A DNA stretch of 64,000 bases from Gallionella sp. (GTDB lineage Bacteria > Pseudomonadota > Gammaproteobacteria > Burkholderiales > Gallionellaceae), in NCBI GenBank assembly GCA_028699065.1, contig JAQVVH010000001.1:543860-607859 (forward strand). Direction: 5' to 3'. Positions 33,245-42,123 of the stretch are shown here, in pieces. The position numbers and the translations under genes are program-made. The notes beneath the pieces are model-generated. The model saw only the letters and a program-made list of their open reading frames with translations, searched no databases and had not been told where the DNA came from. The first letter of the stretch is position 1, and every line of letters starts with the position of its first letter.

Positions 33245-34198
33245 ATGGCTTCATTACTCGAACAACTGAAAAGCATGACCGCTATCGTGGCCGATACGGG
33301 CGACATCGAGGCGATACGGCAGCATCGCCCGGAAGATGCCACGACCAACCCTTCCCTGCTGCTCAAGGCCACCGCGCTACCGGAATATGCGCCGCTAATC
33401 GCCGAGGCAGTCAGCTGGGCGAAAACGCAAAGTGAGGATCGCGCGCAACAGCTTCAAAATGCGCTGGACAAACTCGCGGTGAACGTCGGAGTGGAAGTGC
33501 TGAAATCCATTCCCGGCCGGATTTCAACCGAGGCCGATGCGCGCCTATCCTTTGAGACACAAGCCACGCTGGCCAAAGCGCGCAAATTGATCGCGCTGTA
33601 TAACGCGGCCGGCATCGGCAATGAACGTATTCTCATCAAGATCGCAGCCACCTGGGAAGGCATACGCGCGGGCGAGACTCTCGAACATGAGGGTATTCAC
33701 TGCAACCTCACCCTGATGTTTGGTTTTGCCCAGGCACGTTGCTGCGCGGAAGCGGGCGTGACGCTGGTTTCGCCTTTCGTCGGCCGTATCCACGACTGGC
33801 AGAAGGCGCATGAAAGACGCGATGCGATTCCCGCCGAAGAGGATATGGGTGTGCTGTCCGTGCGGCGCATCTATGATTACTTCAAGGCGTATGGTTATCC
33901 CACCACGGTGATGGGCGCCTCGTTCCGCAACGCGGGTGAGATCATCGCGCTGGCCGGTTGCGACCGGCTCACGATCAGCCCGTCCCTGCTGGATGAACTG
34001 GCCGGCATGGAAGGCATTTTGGAACGCCGATTGCACCACGATGGCCCGACCCTGCCACGACCAGCCGCGATGACGGAAGCGGCGTTTCGCTGGGAAATGA
34101 ATCAGGATGCAATGGCAACCGTGAAGCTGGCCGAGGGCATCCGGGGCTTCACGGCGGATCAAATCAAACTGGAAAAACTGCTGGCTGAAAAATTTTAG
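33245..34198 (+). CDS. tal: Transaldolase
   Basis: Moves a dihydroxyacetone unit in the non-oxidative pentose phosphate pathway, linking to erythrose 4-phosphate needed by DAHP synthase. The 317-residue TalB-type protein has [12 protein letters not shown] near residue 32, the Schiff-base lysine in [12 protein letters not shown], and the [10 protein letters not shown] and GASFRN segments. It follows the pseudouridine synthase gene by 36 bases with GGAGGG upstream, and its stop faces that of corC 7 bases away. Confidence 0.96.
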   Translation: MASLLEQLKSMTAIVADTGDIEAIRQHRPEDATTNPSLLLKATALPEYAPLIAEAVSWAKTQSEDRAQQLQNALDKLAVNVGVEVLKSIPGRISTEADARLSFETQATLAKARKLIALYNAAGIGNERILIKIAATWEGIRAGETLEHEGIHCNLTLMFGFAQARCCAEAGVTLVSPFVGRIHDWQKAHERRDAIPAEEDMGVLSVRRIYDYFKAYGYPTTVMGASFRNAGEIIALAGCDRLTISPSLLDELAGMEGILERRLHHDGPTLPRPAAMTEAAFRWEMNQDAMATVKLAEGIRGFTADQIKLEKLLAEKF

Positions 34199-34204
34199 GG
34201 GCGC

Positions 34205-35050
34205 TTAATCGTCGGCTGTTTCTGCGGACGGAACCGGCATCACCAATAACGAATACAGCCGCCGACTGTCGGCGCGCAACACTACAAATTCGAGTTCGCC
34301 GATGCGGAAACGCTCGTCGCGCTTGGGCAAATGGCCGGCCGCCTTCAAGACCAGGCCACCGACGGTATCACAATCTTCCTCGCTGAATCGGCCGCCGGTC
34401 GCCGCATTGAAATCGGCGATTTCGGTATCCGCCTTGACGCGCCAATTGCCCGCGCCGTCGGGGATGATGTTGTCCCCGTCCTCGTCGAAATCGTATTCGT
34501 CCTCGATATCGCCGACGATCTGTTCCAGCACGTCCTCGATGGTCACCATGCCGGACACGCCGCCATATTCGTCAACAACCAGCGCGATGTGATTGCGGTT
34601 ACTGCGGAAATCGCGCAACAGCACGTTCAAGCGTTTGGACTCCGGCACAAAGACGGCCGGGCGCAACATGTCGCGCACGTCAAATTCCTCGCCCGCGTAG
34701 TAACGCAGCAAATCTTTCGCCAGCAGGATGCCGATGATGTTGTCCTTGTCACCGTCAATCACCGGGAAGCGCGAATGCGCGGTCTCAACGACGAAGGGAA
34801 TAAATTGTTCCGGCGGCTCGCTGATGTCGATCACATCCATCTGCGCGCGCGGGATCATGATCTCGCGCACCTGGCGCTCCGACACCTGAATAACGCCTTC
34901 CATCATCGAGAGGGCATCGGCATCGAGCAGGTTGTGTTCGTAACTGGAATGAAGCAGCTGGATGAGTTGTTCGCGCGATTCCGGCTCGCGCAGCAACAGG
35001 TTGGAAAGACGTTCTAGCAGGCCGGGTTTACTACTCTCGGATGAATCCAT
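34205..35050 (-). CDS. corC: HlyC/CorC family CBS-domain protein
   Basis: A 281-residue cytosolic protein: linker with MMEGVIQVSERQVREIMIPR, two CBS domains (about 65-190, with HSRFPVIDGDKDNIIG and HIALVVDEYGGVSG), and a C-terminal CorC/HlyC domain (GNWRVKADTEIADFN). In enterobacteria CorC is linked to Mg2+/Co2+ resistance. It follows ybeY on the minus strand after 7 bases, the standard phoH-ybeY-corC order, but lnt is not next. Confidence 0.92.
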   Translation of the reverse strand: MDSSESSKPGLLERLSNLLLREPESREQLIQLLHSSYEHNLLDADALSMMEGVIQVSERQVREIMIPRAQMDVIDISEPPEQFIPFVVETAHSRFPVIDGDKDNIIGILLAKDLLRYYAGEEFDVRDMLRPAVFVPESKRLNVLLRDFRSNRNHIALVVDEYGGVSGMVTIEDVLEQIVGDIEDEYDFDEDGDNIIPDGAGNWRVKADTEIADFNAATGGRFSEEDCDTVGGLVLKAAGHLPKRDERFRIGELEFVVLRADSRRLYSLLVMPVPSAETADD

Positions 35051-35057
35051 TTGGTGT

Positions 35058-35495
35058 TCAGAGTTCCTGATAAGGATCGGGGTGGCGCAATTCTAGCATC
35101 AGCCGGCGTTCCAGCGATTCCATCTCCAGTGCATCGGCCTCGTCCTCGTGATCGTAGCCCTGCAGGTGCAGCGCGGCATGAATCACCAGATGGGCGAAAT
35201 GTGCCGTAAGCGATTTACCCTGTTCGGCGGCCTCGCGCTGCAACACGGGAATACAAATCACCACATCGCCCGACAGCCCTTCTGGCTCGTCGTAAACAAA
35301 AGTCAGCACGTTGGTTGCGTAATCCTTGCCGCGAAACTGGCGGTTCAATTCGCGCCCTTCCGCCTCATCCACGAGCCGCAGCGTCACACGCAAATCACGC
35401 TGCAAAGCGCGCTGAAACCAGCGCCGCAATTGGGGACGACCGGGCAGCGCCGGCGCCGTGCTCGCATACTGCACGAAGAGGGAAAGCCTAGGCAT
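35058..35495 (-). CDS. ybeY: Endoribonuclease YbeY
   Basis: Single-strand endoribonuclease for 16S rRNA 3' maturation and 70S quality control. The 145-residue protein has the zinc motif [15 protein letters not shown] (H3XH5XH) and the upstream [16 protein letters not shown] segment. I choose ATG 35495 (MPRLSLFV), which overlaps phoH by 8 bases; ATG 35510 is possible. Confidence 0.93.
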   Translation of the reverse strand: MPRLSLFVQYASTAPALPGRPQLRRWFQRALQRDLRVTLRLVDEAEGRELNRQFRGKDYATNVLTFVYDEPEGLSGDVVICIPVLQREAAEQGKSLTAHFAHLVIHAALHLQGYDHEDEADALEMESLERRLMLELRHPDPYQEL

Positions 35496-36444
35496 TTTTT
35501 TGCTGTTCATAGCGTTCGTAAGCACTCACGATTTTCTGCACGAGCGGATGCCGCACGACATCCTCGGCCAGAAATTCGCTGAAGACGATCCCGCGCACAT
35601 CCTGCAGCACAGCTTTCGCTTCGATCAATCCGCTCTTCTGGCCGCGGGCAAGATCAATCTGGGTCACGTCGCCCGTCACCACGGCCTTGCTGCCGAAACC
35701 GATGCGGGTCAGGAACATTTTCATCTGCTCCGGCGTGGTGTTCTGCGCCTCATCGAGAATGATGAACGCATGATTCAGCGTGCGGCCGCGCATATAGGCC
35801 AGTGGGGCAATTTCGATCACGCCGCGCTCGAACGCGCGCGTCACCTTCTCCACCCCCATCAGGTCGTACAGCGCGTCATAAAGTGGACGCAGATAAGGAT
35901 CCACCTTCTGTGTCAAATCACCCGGCAGGAAACCCAGCTTTTCGCCCGCTTCCACCGCCGGCCGCACCAGCACCAAACGCCGGACGGATTCGCGCTGCAG
36001 CGCATCCACGGCACAGGCCACGGCAAGATAGGTTTTGCCGGTACCGGCGGGACCAATGCCGAAGGTAATATCGTGTTCCTGAATCGCTTGCAGATAACTA
36101 TTCTGTCGTGGCGTGCGCCCGCGAATCTCGGCCTTGCGCGTCATCAGCAAGGGCACGAAATCTCCCGAAGGTTGCGGCTCGTTGCGCCATTTCATGGCTT
36201 CGATCAGGCCGAGCTGCAGCCTCTCCAAAGTAATGTCGTGACGGGCGTCGCGATAAAAATTCTGCAGCACATCCCGGGCCAGCGCGGCCTGTGGGCCACT
36301 GACGCTGAAATGCTCGCCGCGACGGCTGATACTCACCTCCAGCGCCGTTTCGATCTGGCGCAGATTTTCATCCAGCGGGCCGCACAAAAACGCCAGCCGC
36401 TGGTTATCGACCGGTTCCAGCGCAAATTGCAAAACGTCACTCAT
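35488..36444 (-). CDS. phoH: PhoH family ATPase
   Basis: A 318-residue PhoH-like protein (YbeZ), a predicted RNA-linked ATPase working with YbeY. An N-terminal ~100-residue domain precedes the P-loop [19 protein letters not shown]; also [17 protein letters not shown], the Walker B-like [16 protein letters not shown], and [17 protein letters not shown]. Overlaps miaB by 8 bases and ybeY by 8, so the three are strongly coupled. Confidence 0.94.
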   Translation of the reverse strand: MSDVLQFALEPVDNQRLAFLCGPLDENLRQIETALEVSISRRGEHFSVSGPQAALARDVLQNFYRDARHDITLERLQLGLIEAMKWRNEPQPSGDFVPLLMTRKAEIRGRTPRQNSYLQAIQEHDITFGIGPAGTGKTYLAVACAVDALQRESVRRLVLVRPAVEAGEKLGFLPGDLTQKVDPYLRPLYDALYDLMGVEKVTRAFERGVIEIAPLAYMRGRTLNHAFIILDEAQNTTPEQMKMFLTRIGFGSKAVVTGDVTQIDLARGQKSGLIEAKAVLQDVRGIVFSEFLAEDVVRHPLVQKIVSAYERYEQQKNA

Positions 36445-37789
36445 CGTTCAGCACCAGTTCGCCGCGCAGCGTATGCCGCACCACTTCGGTGATCCTGACG
36501 TTCACGAAGCGCCCAGTCATGGCCTGTGCCCGCGCGGCATCCGGCGCCCCCCGGAAATTCACAACACGGTTGTTGTCCGTCCGCGCCGCCAGCTCGCTCG
36601 CATCCTTTTTGGAGAAGCCTTCCACCAATACCCGCTGCACCGTGCCGAGCATGCCCCGGTTGACCTGCTGCTCGAGTTCGTCGATGCGTGCCTGCAAGCG
36701 CGCAAGCCGGGCCGACTTCACCTCGGCCGGCGTATCGTCCGGCAATTCTGCCGCCGGCGTGCCGGGACGCGGACTGTAGACAAAACTGAAGCTCACGTCG
36801 AAACCGACCTCGTCGATCAGTTTCATGGTCGCCTCGAAATCCTGCTCGGTCTCGCCGGGAAAACCAACGATGAAGTCTGAGGAAATGCAAATGTCCGGCC
36901 GCGCGGTACGCAAACGCCGCACGATGGATTTGTATTCGAGCGCGGTATAGCCGCGCTTCATCGCCGCCAGAATTCGGTCCGAACCGGATTGCACCGGCAA
37001 ATGCAAATGGCTTACCAGTTTGGGCGTGCCGGCATACACGTCAATGAGTCGCTGGGTCATTTCCTTGGGATGCGAAGTGGTATAGCGCAGACGCTCCAAA
37101 CCCTCGAGCGCGGCCAGCGCCTGCAGCAGAAACGCGAAGTCCACGGTATCGCCGTCGGCCGTGTCGCCGGCGTAGGCATTTACATTTTGTCCCAGCAGGG
37201 TAACTTCACTGACGCCCTGCGCGATCAGCGTTTCCACATCGCGCAACACGTCCTCGAACGGACGGGATACTTCTTCACCCCGCGTGTAAGGCACCACGCA
37301 GAAAGTGCAGTATTTGCTGCACCCTTCCATGATGGAGACAAAGGCAGCGCCACCCGCCACCTGTGGCGCGGGCAGGTGATCGAATTTTTCAATTTCCGGG
37401 AAACTGATATCGACCTGCGGCACCCCGGTTTCGCGCCGAACGCGCAACAACTCGGGCAAACGGTGCAGCGTTTGCGGGCCGAATACCACATCCACGTACG
37501 GCGCGCGCTTCACAATCGAATCGCCTTCCTGGCTGGCAACACAACCGCCCACGCCGATCAGGAGATTCGGGCGCGCCTGTTTCAGCGAACGCAAGCGCCC
37601 GAGATCGGAAAACACCTTGTCCTCCGCCTTCTCCCGGATCGAACAGGTGTTCAGTAGTATGACGTCCGCCTCTTCGGGATGCATCGTCTGCTCCATCCCT
37701 TCGCAGGCGCGGAGTACGTCGGCCATCTTGTCCGAGTCGTACTCGTTCATCTGACAACCGAAGGTTTTGATGTAAAGCTTGCCGCTCAT
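36437..37789 (-). CDS. miaB: tRNA-2-methylthio-N6-dimethylallyladenosine synthase
   Basis: Radical SAM methylthiotransferase acting on A37 of tRNAs reading UNN codons. The 450-residue protein has the N-terminal UPF0004 domain with cysteines in [25 protein letters not shown] and [11 protein letters not shown], the radical SAM motif CSKYCTFC, and a C-terminal TRAM domain (about 380-447). First gene of miaB-phoH-ybeY-corC. Confidence 0.96.
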   Translation of the reverse strand: MSGKLYIKTFGCQMNEYDSDKMADVLRACEGMEQTMHPEEADVILLNTCSIREKAEDKVFSDLGRLRSLKQARPNLLIGVGGCVASQEGDSIVKRAPYVDVVFGPQTLHRLPELLRVRRETGVPQVDISFPEIEKFDHLPAPQVAGGAAFVSIMEGCSKYCTFCVVPYTRGEEVSRPFEDVLRDVETLIAQGVSEVTLLGQNVNAYAGDTADGDTVDFAFLLQALAALEGLERLRYTTSHPKEMTQRLIDVYAGTPKLVSHLHLPVQSGSDRILAAMKRGYTALEYKSIVRRLRTARPDICISSDFIVGFPGETEQDFEATMKLIDEVGFDVSFSFVYSPRPGTPAAELPDDTPAEVKSARLARLQARIDELEQQVNRGMLGTVQRVLVEGFSKKDASELAARTDNNRVVNFRGAPDAARAQAMTGRFVNVRITEVVRHTLRGELVLNDE

Positions 37790-37853
37790 AATTCCTTGTA
37801 TTCAGACTGAAAAGTTGAGTAAATAAGTCGCCTTAGATTTTACCAACAAGGGG

Positions 37854-37881
37854 TTGCTCGCGCGAAAAACTATGCTACGAT
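37854..37881 (+). promoter_or_regulatory. Candidate sigma-70 promoter of the 32-residue membrane protein
   Basis: TTGCTC (37854-37859), 16-base spacer, TACGAT (37876-37881), with a possible overlapping TATGCT at 37871. Located 57 bases before the small ORF and divergent from miaB. Confidence 0.45.
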
Positions 37882-37937
37882 TCGTCCCGCATTTACTGCG
37901 TAGTTATGTTCAACCTAATTCTCTCGGGAGGAGAAAA

Positions 37938-38036
37938 ATGTCCTTAATCGCTGATATCTCGTCGATTGGTACGGCCGTGTTGGCAGTTGTTTTTTCGCTG
38001 TGGATGGTGAAGCAGTTGTTCACTGATAACAAGTAA
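37938..38036 (+). CDS. Orphan 32-residue single-pass membrane protein
   Basis: ATG 37938 follows an excellent ribosome binding site (GGGAGGAG, 5-base spacing). The ORF encodes 32 residues: short polar start (MSLIADIS), one hydrophobic helix (about residues 10-26, TAVLAVVFSLWMV), and a charged tail KQLFTDNK. It has promoter-like sequence before it and a strong terminator 27 bases after the stop, so it looks like a complete one-gene unit. I do not recognise the family. Size and topology recall accessory subunits such as CydX or CcoQ, but no partner genes adjoin. The alternative is a leader or sRNA transcript with chance coding. Confidence 0.65.
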   Translation: MSLIADISSIGTAVLAVVFSLWMVKQLFTDNK

Positions 38037-38060
38037 CACTCGCGATACTGCAACCAATAA

Positions 38061-38090
38061 AAACTCCAGCTCGCTGGAGTTTTTATTTTT
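38061..38090 (+). terminator. Strong terminator after the 32-residue ORF
   Basis: AAACTCCAG-CTCG-CTGGAGTTT stem followed by TTATTTTT. Oriented to end the plus-strand small gene; the A-rich upstream side could also serve the minus-strand SPOR gene weakly. Confidence 0.9.
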
Positions 38091-38153
38091 ACGGCAGGGA
38101 TCATACACGAGAACCCCCTCCTTTCAGCAGCCCGCGGCCATGATCTGTAGACC

Positions 38154-38843
38154 TCAGTTTACGGCAGCATATCCCGCCAAACCACACGGCAGACGTTTGA
38201 GCGTAGTCCCCGAAAAACGTTTTTGCAGCGCGTTCAATTTCTCGACGATGGCCGGTGCGGGATCGGCAATCTGGAAAACTGTCGCTCGGATGTTGCTTTC
38301 CCGCTCGCCCATTTGTGCGGAATTAACGCCCTTGCGCCGTAATTCCTGCAAAAATCCCTGAGCCGCTTCAGGGGTCTTGAAGATGCCCAGCGAAATGGCG
38401 TTATGCCAAGGCCCCGCATCCTGCACCACAAAATATTCCCTGACGCCGCGTGCCTTGAGCTGGGCAATCTTGCGCGCCACGGTGGTCTTGTCTTTTTGCG
38501 GCGGTAAATAAACCCAATAGCCGATATTTTGCTCGACCTGGTGCTCTTGCAGCGCTGTACCCAGTTGCAGTTCGGCCAGTGCCTTACCCGCGGCTGCCCG
38601 TGCCGTTGCGTTAAATTCACCCCAAGCCAGACAGCTGGAACCTTCCGTCAGACTCACCCGTGGCGGCTGACCGGAAGCCTCCGCGGCAGGTGTTGCACTC
38701 GCGGGGAGTAATGTAATTTTTTCGGCATTCAGTGGAAGTTGGGGCTGCATTGCGGGATCGGGTACGCGCAACAACGGGCCCCATTGCATCAGCGCAAAAA
38801 AGGCCAGATTCAACACGAGTACAAACCAGAATATTTTTTTCAT
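38154..38843 (-). CDS. SPOR domain-containing protein
   Basis: A 229-residue protein with one N-terminal membrane segment (IFWFVLVLNLAFFALMQWG), a periplasmic linker, and a C-terminal SPOR-like fold (about 108-185: IGYWVYLPPQKDKTTVARKI, EYFVVQDAGPWHNAISLGIF, AAQGFLQELRRKG). SPOR domains bind denuded glycan at division sites. I use ATG 38843, overlapping the coaX stop (TGATG); a GTG one codon earlier is possible. Last gene of birA-coaX-SPOR, as in several betaproteobacteria. Confidence 0.85.
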   Translation of the reverse strand: MKKIFWFVLVLNLAFFALMQWGPLLRVPDPAMQPQLPLNAEKITLLPASATPAAEASGQPPRVSLTEGSSCLAWGEFNATARAAAGKALAELQLGTALQEHQVEQNIGYWVYLPPQKDKTTVARKIAQLKARGVREYFVVQDAGPWHNAISLGIFKTPEAAQGFLQELRRKGVNSAQMGERESNIRATVFQIADPAPAIVEKLNALQKRFSGTTLKRLPCGLAGYAAVN

Positions 38844-39562
38844 CACGCTGCCTTCTCCGTGGAGACAAGATTCAAACCTTGCAGGACCAGATTATCCACG
38901 AGGCGCACCGGTAACTGAAGATGCGGCCGGAGCTGCGCCGCCGCGCCCCCCGACAACAACACTGGCGCCGCCGGCTCGGCCAGAAGCGCGTGCTGGCGGC
39001 TAATCGCGCCGCAGGTCGCCTGAATCGCGCCGCTGAACAGCGCATCCGCCGTATTGTCCGGAAACTCGGCATAGCGCCCCGACTCAACGGACAATTGCGT
39101 GTGATCGGTCAAACTGCGTTGCATCAGCGCAATGCCCGGCAAAATCAGTCCGCCAACAAAGATCCCATCGGCACGCAGCGCATCGATGGTCGTCGCAGTC
39201 CCCGCATTAACGACCAGACATGCCCGGGCTTCCATCCGCCAGGCCGCAATCAGCGCGGCCCACCGGTCGCTGCCCAGTTGCGCCGGCCGGGCGTAGGTAT
39301 TGCGCACGCCCGCGCAAGATGCCGTGGCCAGCAAAAATTCCGGCGCACCATGCGGCCCCAGTTTTAGCGCGCAGATTTCCCGCGCGACCGCTTCGCCTGC
39401 AACATTGCTCACCCGGATTTCCCGCACGTCGGACAGACCGGAAAGTTGCTGCGCCAAGGCTTGCGGCGTTCCCGTCTCAACCACACCGCTGCGCAACCAG
39501 TGCGAGCCCTCTGCCAGCGCCCACTTGATTCGGGTGTTGCCCGCGTCGATCAGCAGTCTCAT
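38843..39562 (-). CDS. coaX: Type III pantothenate kinase
   Basis: First step of coenzyme A synthesis, ATP-dependent phosphorylation of pantothenate. The 239-residue ASKHA-fold protein has LLIDAGNTRIKWAL at the N-terminus, LGSDRWAALIAAW, VVNAGTATTID with the catalytic Asp, and GGLILPGIALMQRSL. It overlaps birA (ATGA), a common pairing. Confidence 0.95.
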   Translation of the reverse strand: MRLLIDAGNTRIKWALAEGSHWLRSGVVETGTPQALAQQLSGLSDVREIRVSNVAGEAVAREICALKLGPHGAPEFLLATASCAGVRNTYARPAQLGSDRWAALIAAWRMEARACLVVNAGTATTIDALRADGIFVGGLILPGIALMQRSLTDHTQLSVESGRYAEFPDNTADALFSGAIQATCGAISRQHALLAEPAAPVLLSGGAAAQLRPHLQLPVRLVDNLVLQGLNLVSTEKAA

Positions 39563-40539
39563 GCTTGCTCTCCCACCTCTCCCGAATTCAGGTACCGCAG
39601 CCCTTCAGCGGTCTCCAGACATAATTCGCCACCCGGCATAACACCCCGGGCGATGCCGGAAATGCTGCGCCCGTCCGGCAAATTCACTCGCACCCCACGA
39701 TCTTGAAACACATGGCAACCCTGCCATTCCGCACCCAGCTGGGCAAATCCCTCGCGGGAAAATTGTTGCAGCACATCAACCAGCGCCCGCAGCAGCGCCG
39801 CCAGCACGATTTCACGCCGGGGCAATGCCGCATGCAATTGCGCCAACCCGCTCACCGGCTGCTCGATCTGTGCCAACGCTGCCAGCGATGGCAAACGCAG
39901 ATTCAGTCCCACGCCGATCACCACGGCGCTCGGCCCCAACATGTCGCCCTGTGCCTCGATCAGAATGCCAGCCAGTTTTCCCTGCGGGGTCATCACGTCA
40001 TTCGGCCATTTCAATCCGGCATCGTGCACTCCCAGCGTATTGAGCGCACGCACAATCGCCACGCCGACGGCCAGACTCAGTCCGGCCAGCGCATTCAATC
40101 CGGCATCGAAACGCCAAAGCAAGGAGAAAGTCAGCGCGTCGCCGAGCCCGGACACCCAGCGCCGCCCCAACCGGCCGCGGCCGGCCGTTTGCCATTCGGC
40201 AACCAGCACCGTACCCGTGCGTGCCTGTTGCGCTGCTTGCCGCAGCAACTCAGCGTTGGTGGAATCTACTTCGCGCCGGATTTCGACGGTAAGCGCATCC
40301 CGCACAGTGCCCAACCCCTCAAGCAACACCGCCGCCTGCAGCGGCTGCCAGACATGTGGCAGGCGATAACCGCGGCCGCGAATCCGATGCAGAACAATGC
40401 CTTGCGTCTCAAGACCGGACACCAGCTTGCACACACTGGGCCGCGAAATTCCCAGTGACCGCGCCAGAGCGTCACCCGCGTGAAACTGCCCGTCCGCCAA
40501 CGCCCCGAGCAACTGCCAGGCACGTTCACTCAAAAGCAT
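39559..40539 (-). CDS. birA: Biotin-protein ligase with HTH (BirA)
   Basis: Activates biotin to biotinyl-AMP and attaches it to carboxyl carrier proteins; the N-terminal winged helix (about 1-62, GISRPSVCKLVSGLETQGIV) suggests it also represses biotin genes. Catalytic motifs: VDSTNAELLR, AEWQTAGRGRLGRRW (the GRGRxGR loop), LKWPNDVM and GVGLNL. Start ATG 40539 has AAGG eight bases upstream; a GTG at 40566 would add 9 residues. Final ~45 residues form the usual SH3-like C-terminal domain. Confidence 0.93.
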   Translation of the reverse strand: MLLSERAWQLLGALADGQFHAGDALARSLGISRPSVCKLVSGLETQGIVLHRIRGRGYRLPHVWQPLQAAVLLEGLGTVRDALTVEIRREVDSTNAELLRQAAQQARTGTVLVAEWQTAGRGRLGRRWVSGLGDALTFSLLWRFDAGLNALAGLSLAVGVAIVRALNTLGVHDAGLKWPNDVMTPQGKLAGILIEAQGDMLGPSAVVIGVGLNLRLPSLAALAQIEQPVSGLAQLHAALPRREIVLAALLRALVDVLQQFSREGFAQLGAEWQGCHVFQDRGVRVNLPDGRSISGIARGVMPGGELCLETAEGLRYLNSGEVGEQA

Positions 40540-40605
40540 TCCGGCCTTTTCGATTTCCTGTCGCACAACGTTGCAATTTTTCCCGCCATACCGATATCTT
40601 CCGGC

Positions 40606-42099
40606 CTAATTTTCTTCACGTTCCAGATGCAGCGTTGCCAGCGTCCGGCGACGGACTTCGTGCAACAGCGCGACATTCTCATCCAGCGATTCGCCGTAGG
40701 AAGGCACCAGATCCCTGATCTTGTACTGCCATTCCGCCGAAGCAATGCGCTCGGCAAAACAGCGCTCGATAACTTCCAGCATCGCGGCAACAGAAGTGGA
40801 AGCACCGGGTGACGCCCCCAGCAGAGAGGCCAGCGTACCATCGCGCGAGGTGACAATCTCGGTGCCGAATTCCAGTCGCCCCCCCTTGTCGGCACAGCGC
40901 TTGATGATCTGCACACGCTGGCCGGCCGACGCCAATTCCCAATCCTCGTTTTTCGCCTCGGCATAAAAATCCCGCAACGCGTCAACCCGGTCCGTATGTG
41001 ACTTGAGCGCCTCGTTCACGAGATAGCGCGTGAGATCCAGATTGTCGCGAGCAACTGCCAGCATGGGTTTCAGGTTGCCCGCCGTCAGCGAGGAAAAAAG
41101 ATCCATCAGCGATCCCTCCTTGAGGAATCGAGTGGTAATGCTGGCGAACGGACCGAACAACAGCACAGATTCGCCCCCGAGAATGCGCGCGTCCAGATGC
41201 GGCACCGACATCGGCGGAGCACCCACCGGCGCCTTGCCGTAAACCTTGCTGGTGTGCTGACGCACGACCTTTGGATTGTGACAAATAAGCCACTGCCCGC
41301 TGACCGGGAAGCCGCCGTAGCCCTGCGCCTCGGGAATTCCGGATTTCTGCAGCAGAGGCAACGCTCCGCCCCCGGCCCCCAGGAAAACGAAACCGGCCTC
41401 GACCGTTCGCACCTTGTCGGTGTGATTGTCGCGTATCCGCACATGCCAGCGCCCGTCGCCATGCTGGCGCAGCCCGGTAATGGTGTGGCCGAGCTGCAAC
41501 TCAAACTGCGGCAGTTTGAGCAGGGACTTGACCAGCTTGCGCGTAAGAAAGCCGAAATCCACGTCGGTGCCATGCTTCACCCGTGTCGCGGCGACGGGCG
41601 TGTTGCTGTCACGTTGCGCCATGACCAGCGGCATCCACTCGCGCAACACGGCAGGATCTTCGCTGTACTCCATTTCCTCGAACAGGTGATGCTCACGCAG
41701 CGCCGCATAACGCTTGCGCAGGAACGCCACATCGGCCGCGCCATGCACAAAACTCTGGTGATGCACGGGATTGATGAATTTTTCCGGCGTCGGCAGCAGA
41801 CCCTGCTCGACCAGATAGGACCAGAATTGCAGCGACACCTCAAAGGACGCATTGATTTTCAGCGCGCGATCGATGGACACCGAGCCATCGGCCCGTTCCG
41901 GCGTGTAATTCAGCTCGCAATACCCGGCGTGTCCGGTCCCGGCGTTATTCAACCCATGCGAGCTTTCATGGCCCACCTTGCCGAGGCGCTCCACCATCAT
42001 CATCTTTAGCGACGGGTCGAGCTGGGACAGCAGCTTGCCGAGCGTCGCGCTCATCACGCCCGCGCCCACCAGCAACACATCAACCTTTTTGTTCGACAT
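40606..42099 (-). CDS. mqo: Malate:quinone oxidoreductase
   Basis: Peripheral membrane FAD enzyme oxidising malate to oxaloacetate and passing electrons to quinone. The 497-residue protein has the FAD motif VDVLLVGAGVMSATLG near the N-terminus, ERLGKVGHESSHGLNNAGTGHAG, and the VFLGAGGGALPLLQ and LLGASPGASTS segments. Start ATG 42099 with AAAGGAAA upstream. Monocistronic between birA and hrpA. Quinone linkage fits a ubiquinone-containing (coq7) aerobe. Confidence 0.96.
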   Translation of the reverse strand: MSNKKVDVLLVGAGVMSATLGKLLSQLDPSLKMMMVERLGKVGHESSHGLNNAGTGHAGYCELNYTPERADGSVSIDRALKINASFEVSLQFWSYLVEQGLLPTPEKFINPVHHQSFVHGAADVAFLRKRYAALREHHLFEEMEYSEDPAVLREWMPLVMAQRDSNTPVAATRVKHGTDVDFGFLTRKLVKSLLKLPQFELQLGHTITGLRQHGDGRWHVRIRDNHTDKVRTVEAGFVFLGAGGGALPLLQKSGIPEAQGYGGFPVSGQWLICHNPKVVRQHTSKVYGKAPVGAPPMSVPHLDARILGGESVLLFGPFASITTRFLKEGSLMDLFSSLTAGNLKPMLAVARDNLDLTRYLVNEALKSHTDRVDALRDFYAEAKNEDWELASAGQRVQIIKRCADKGGRLEFGTEIVTSRDGTLASLLGASPGASTSVAAMLEVIERCFAERIASAEWQYKIRDLVPSYGESLDENVALLHEVRRRTLATLHLEREEN

Positions 42100-42123
42100 T
42101 TTCAATTTCCTTTCGGCGCGATT

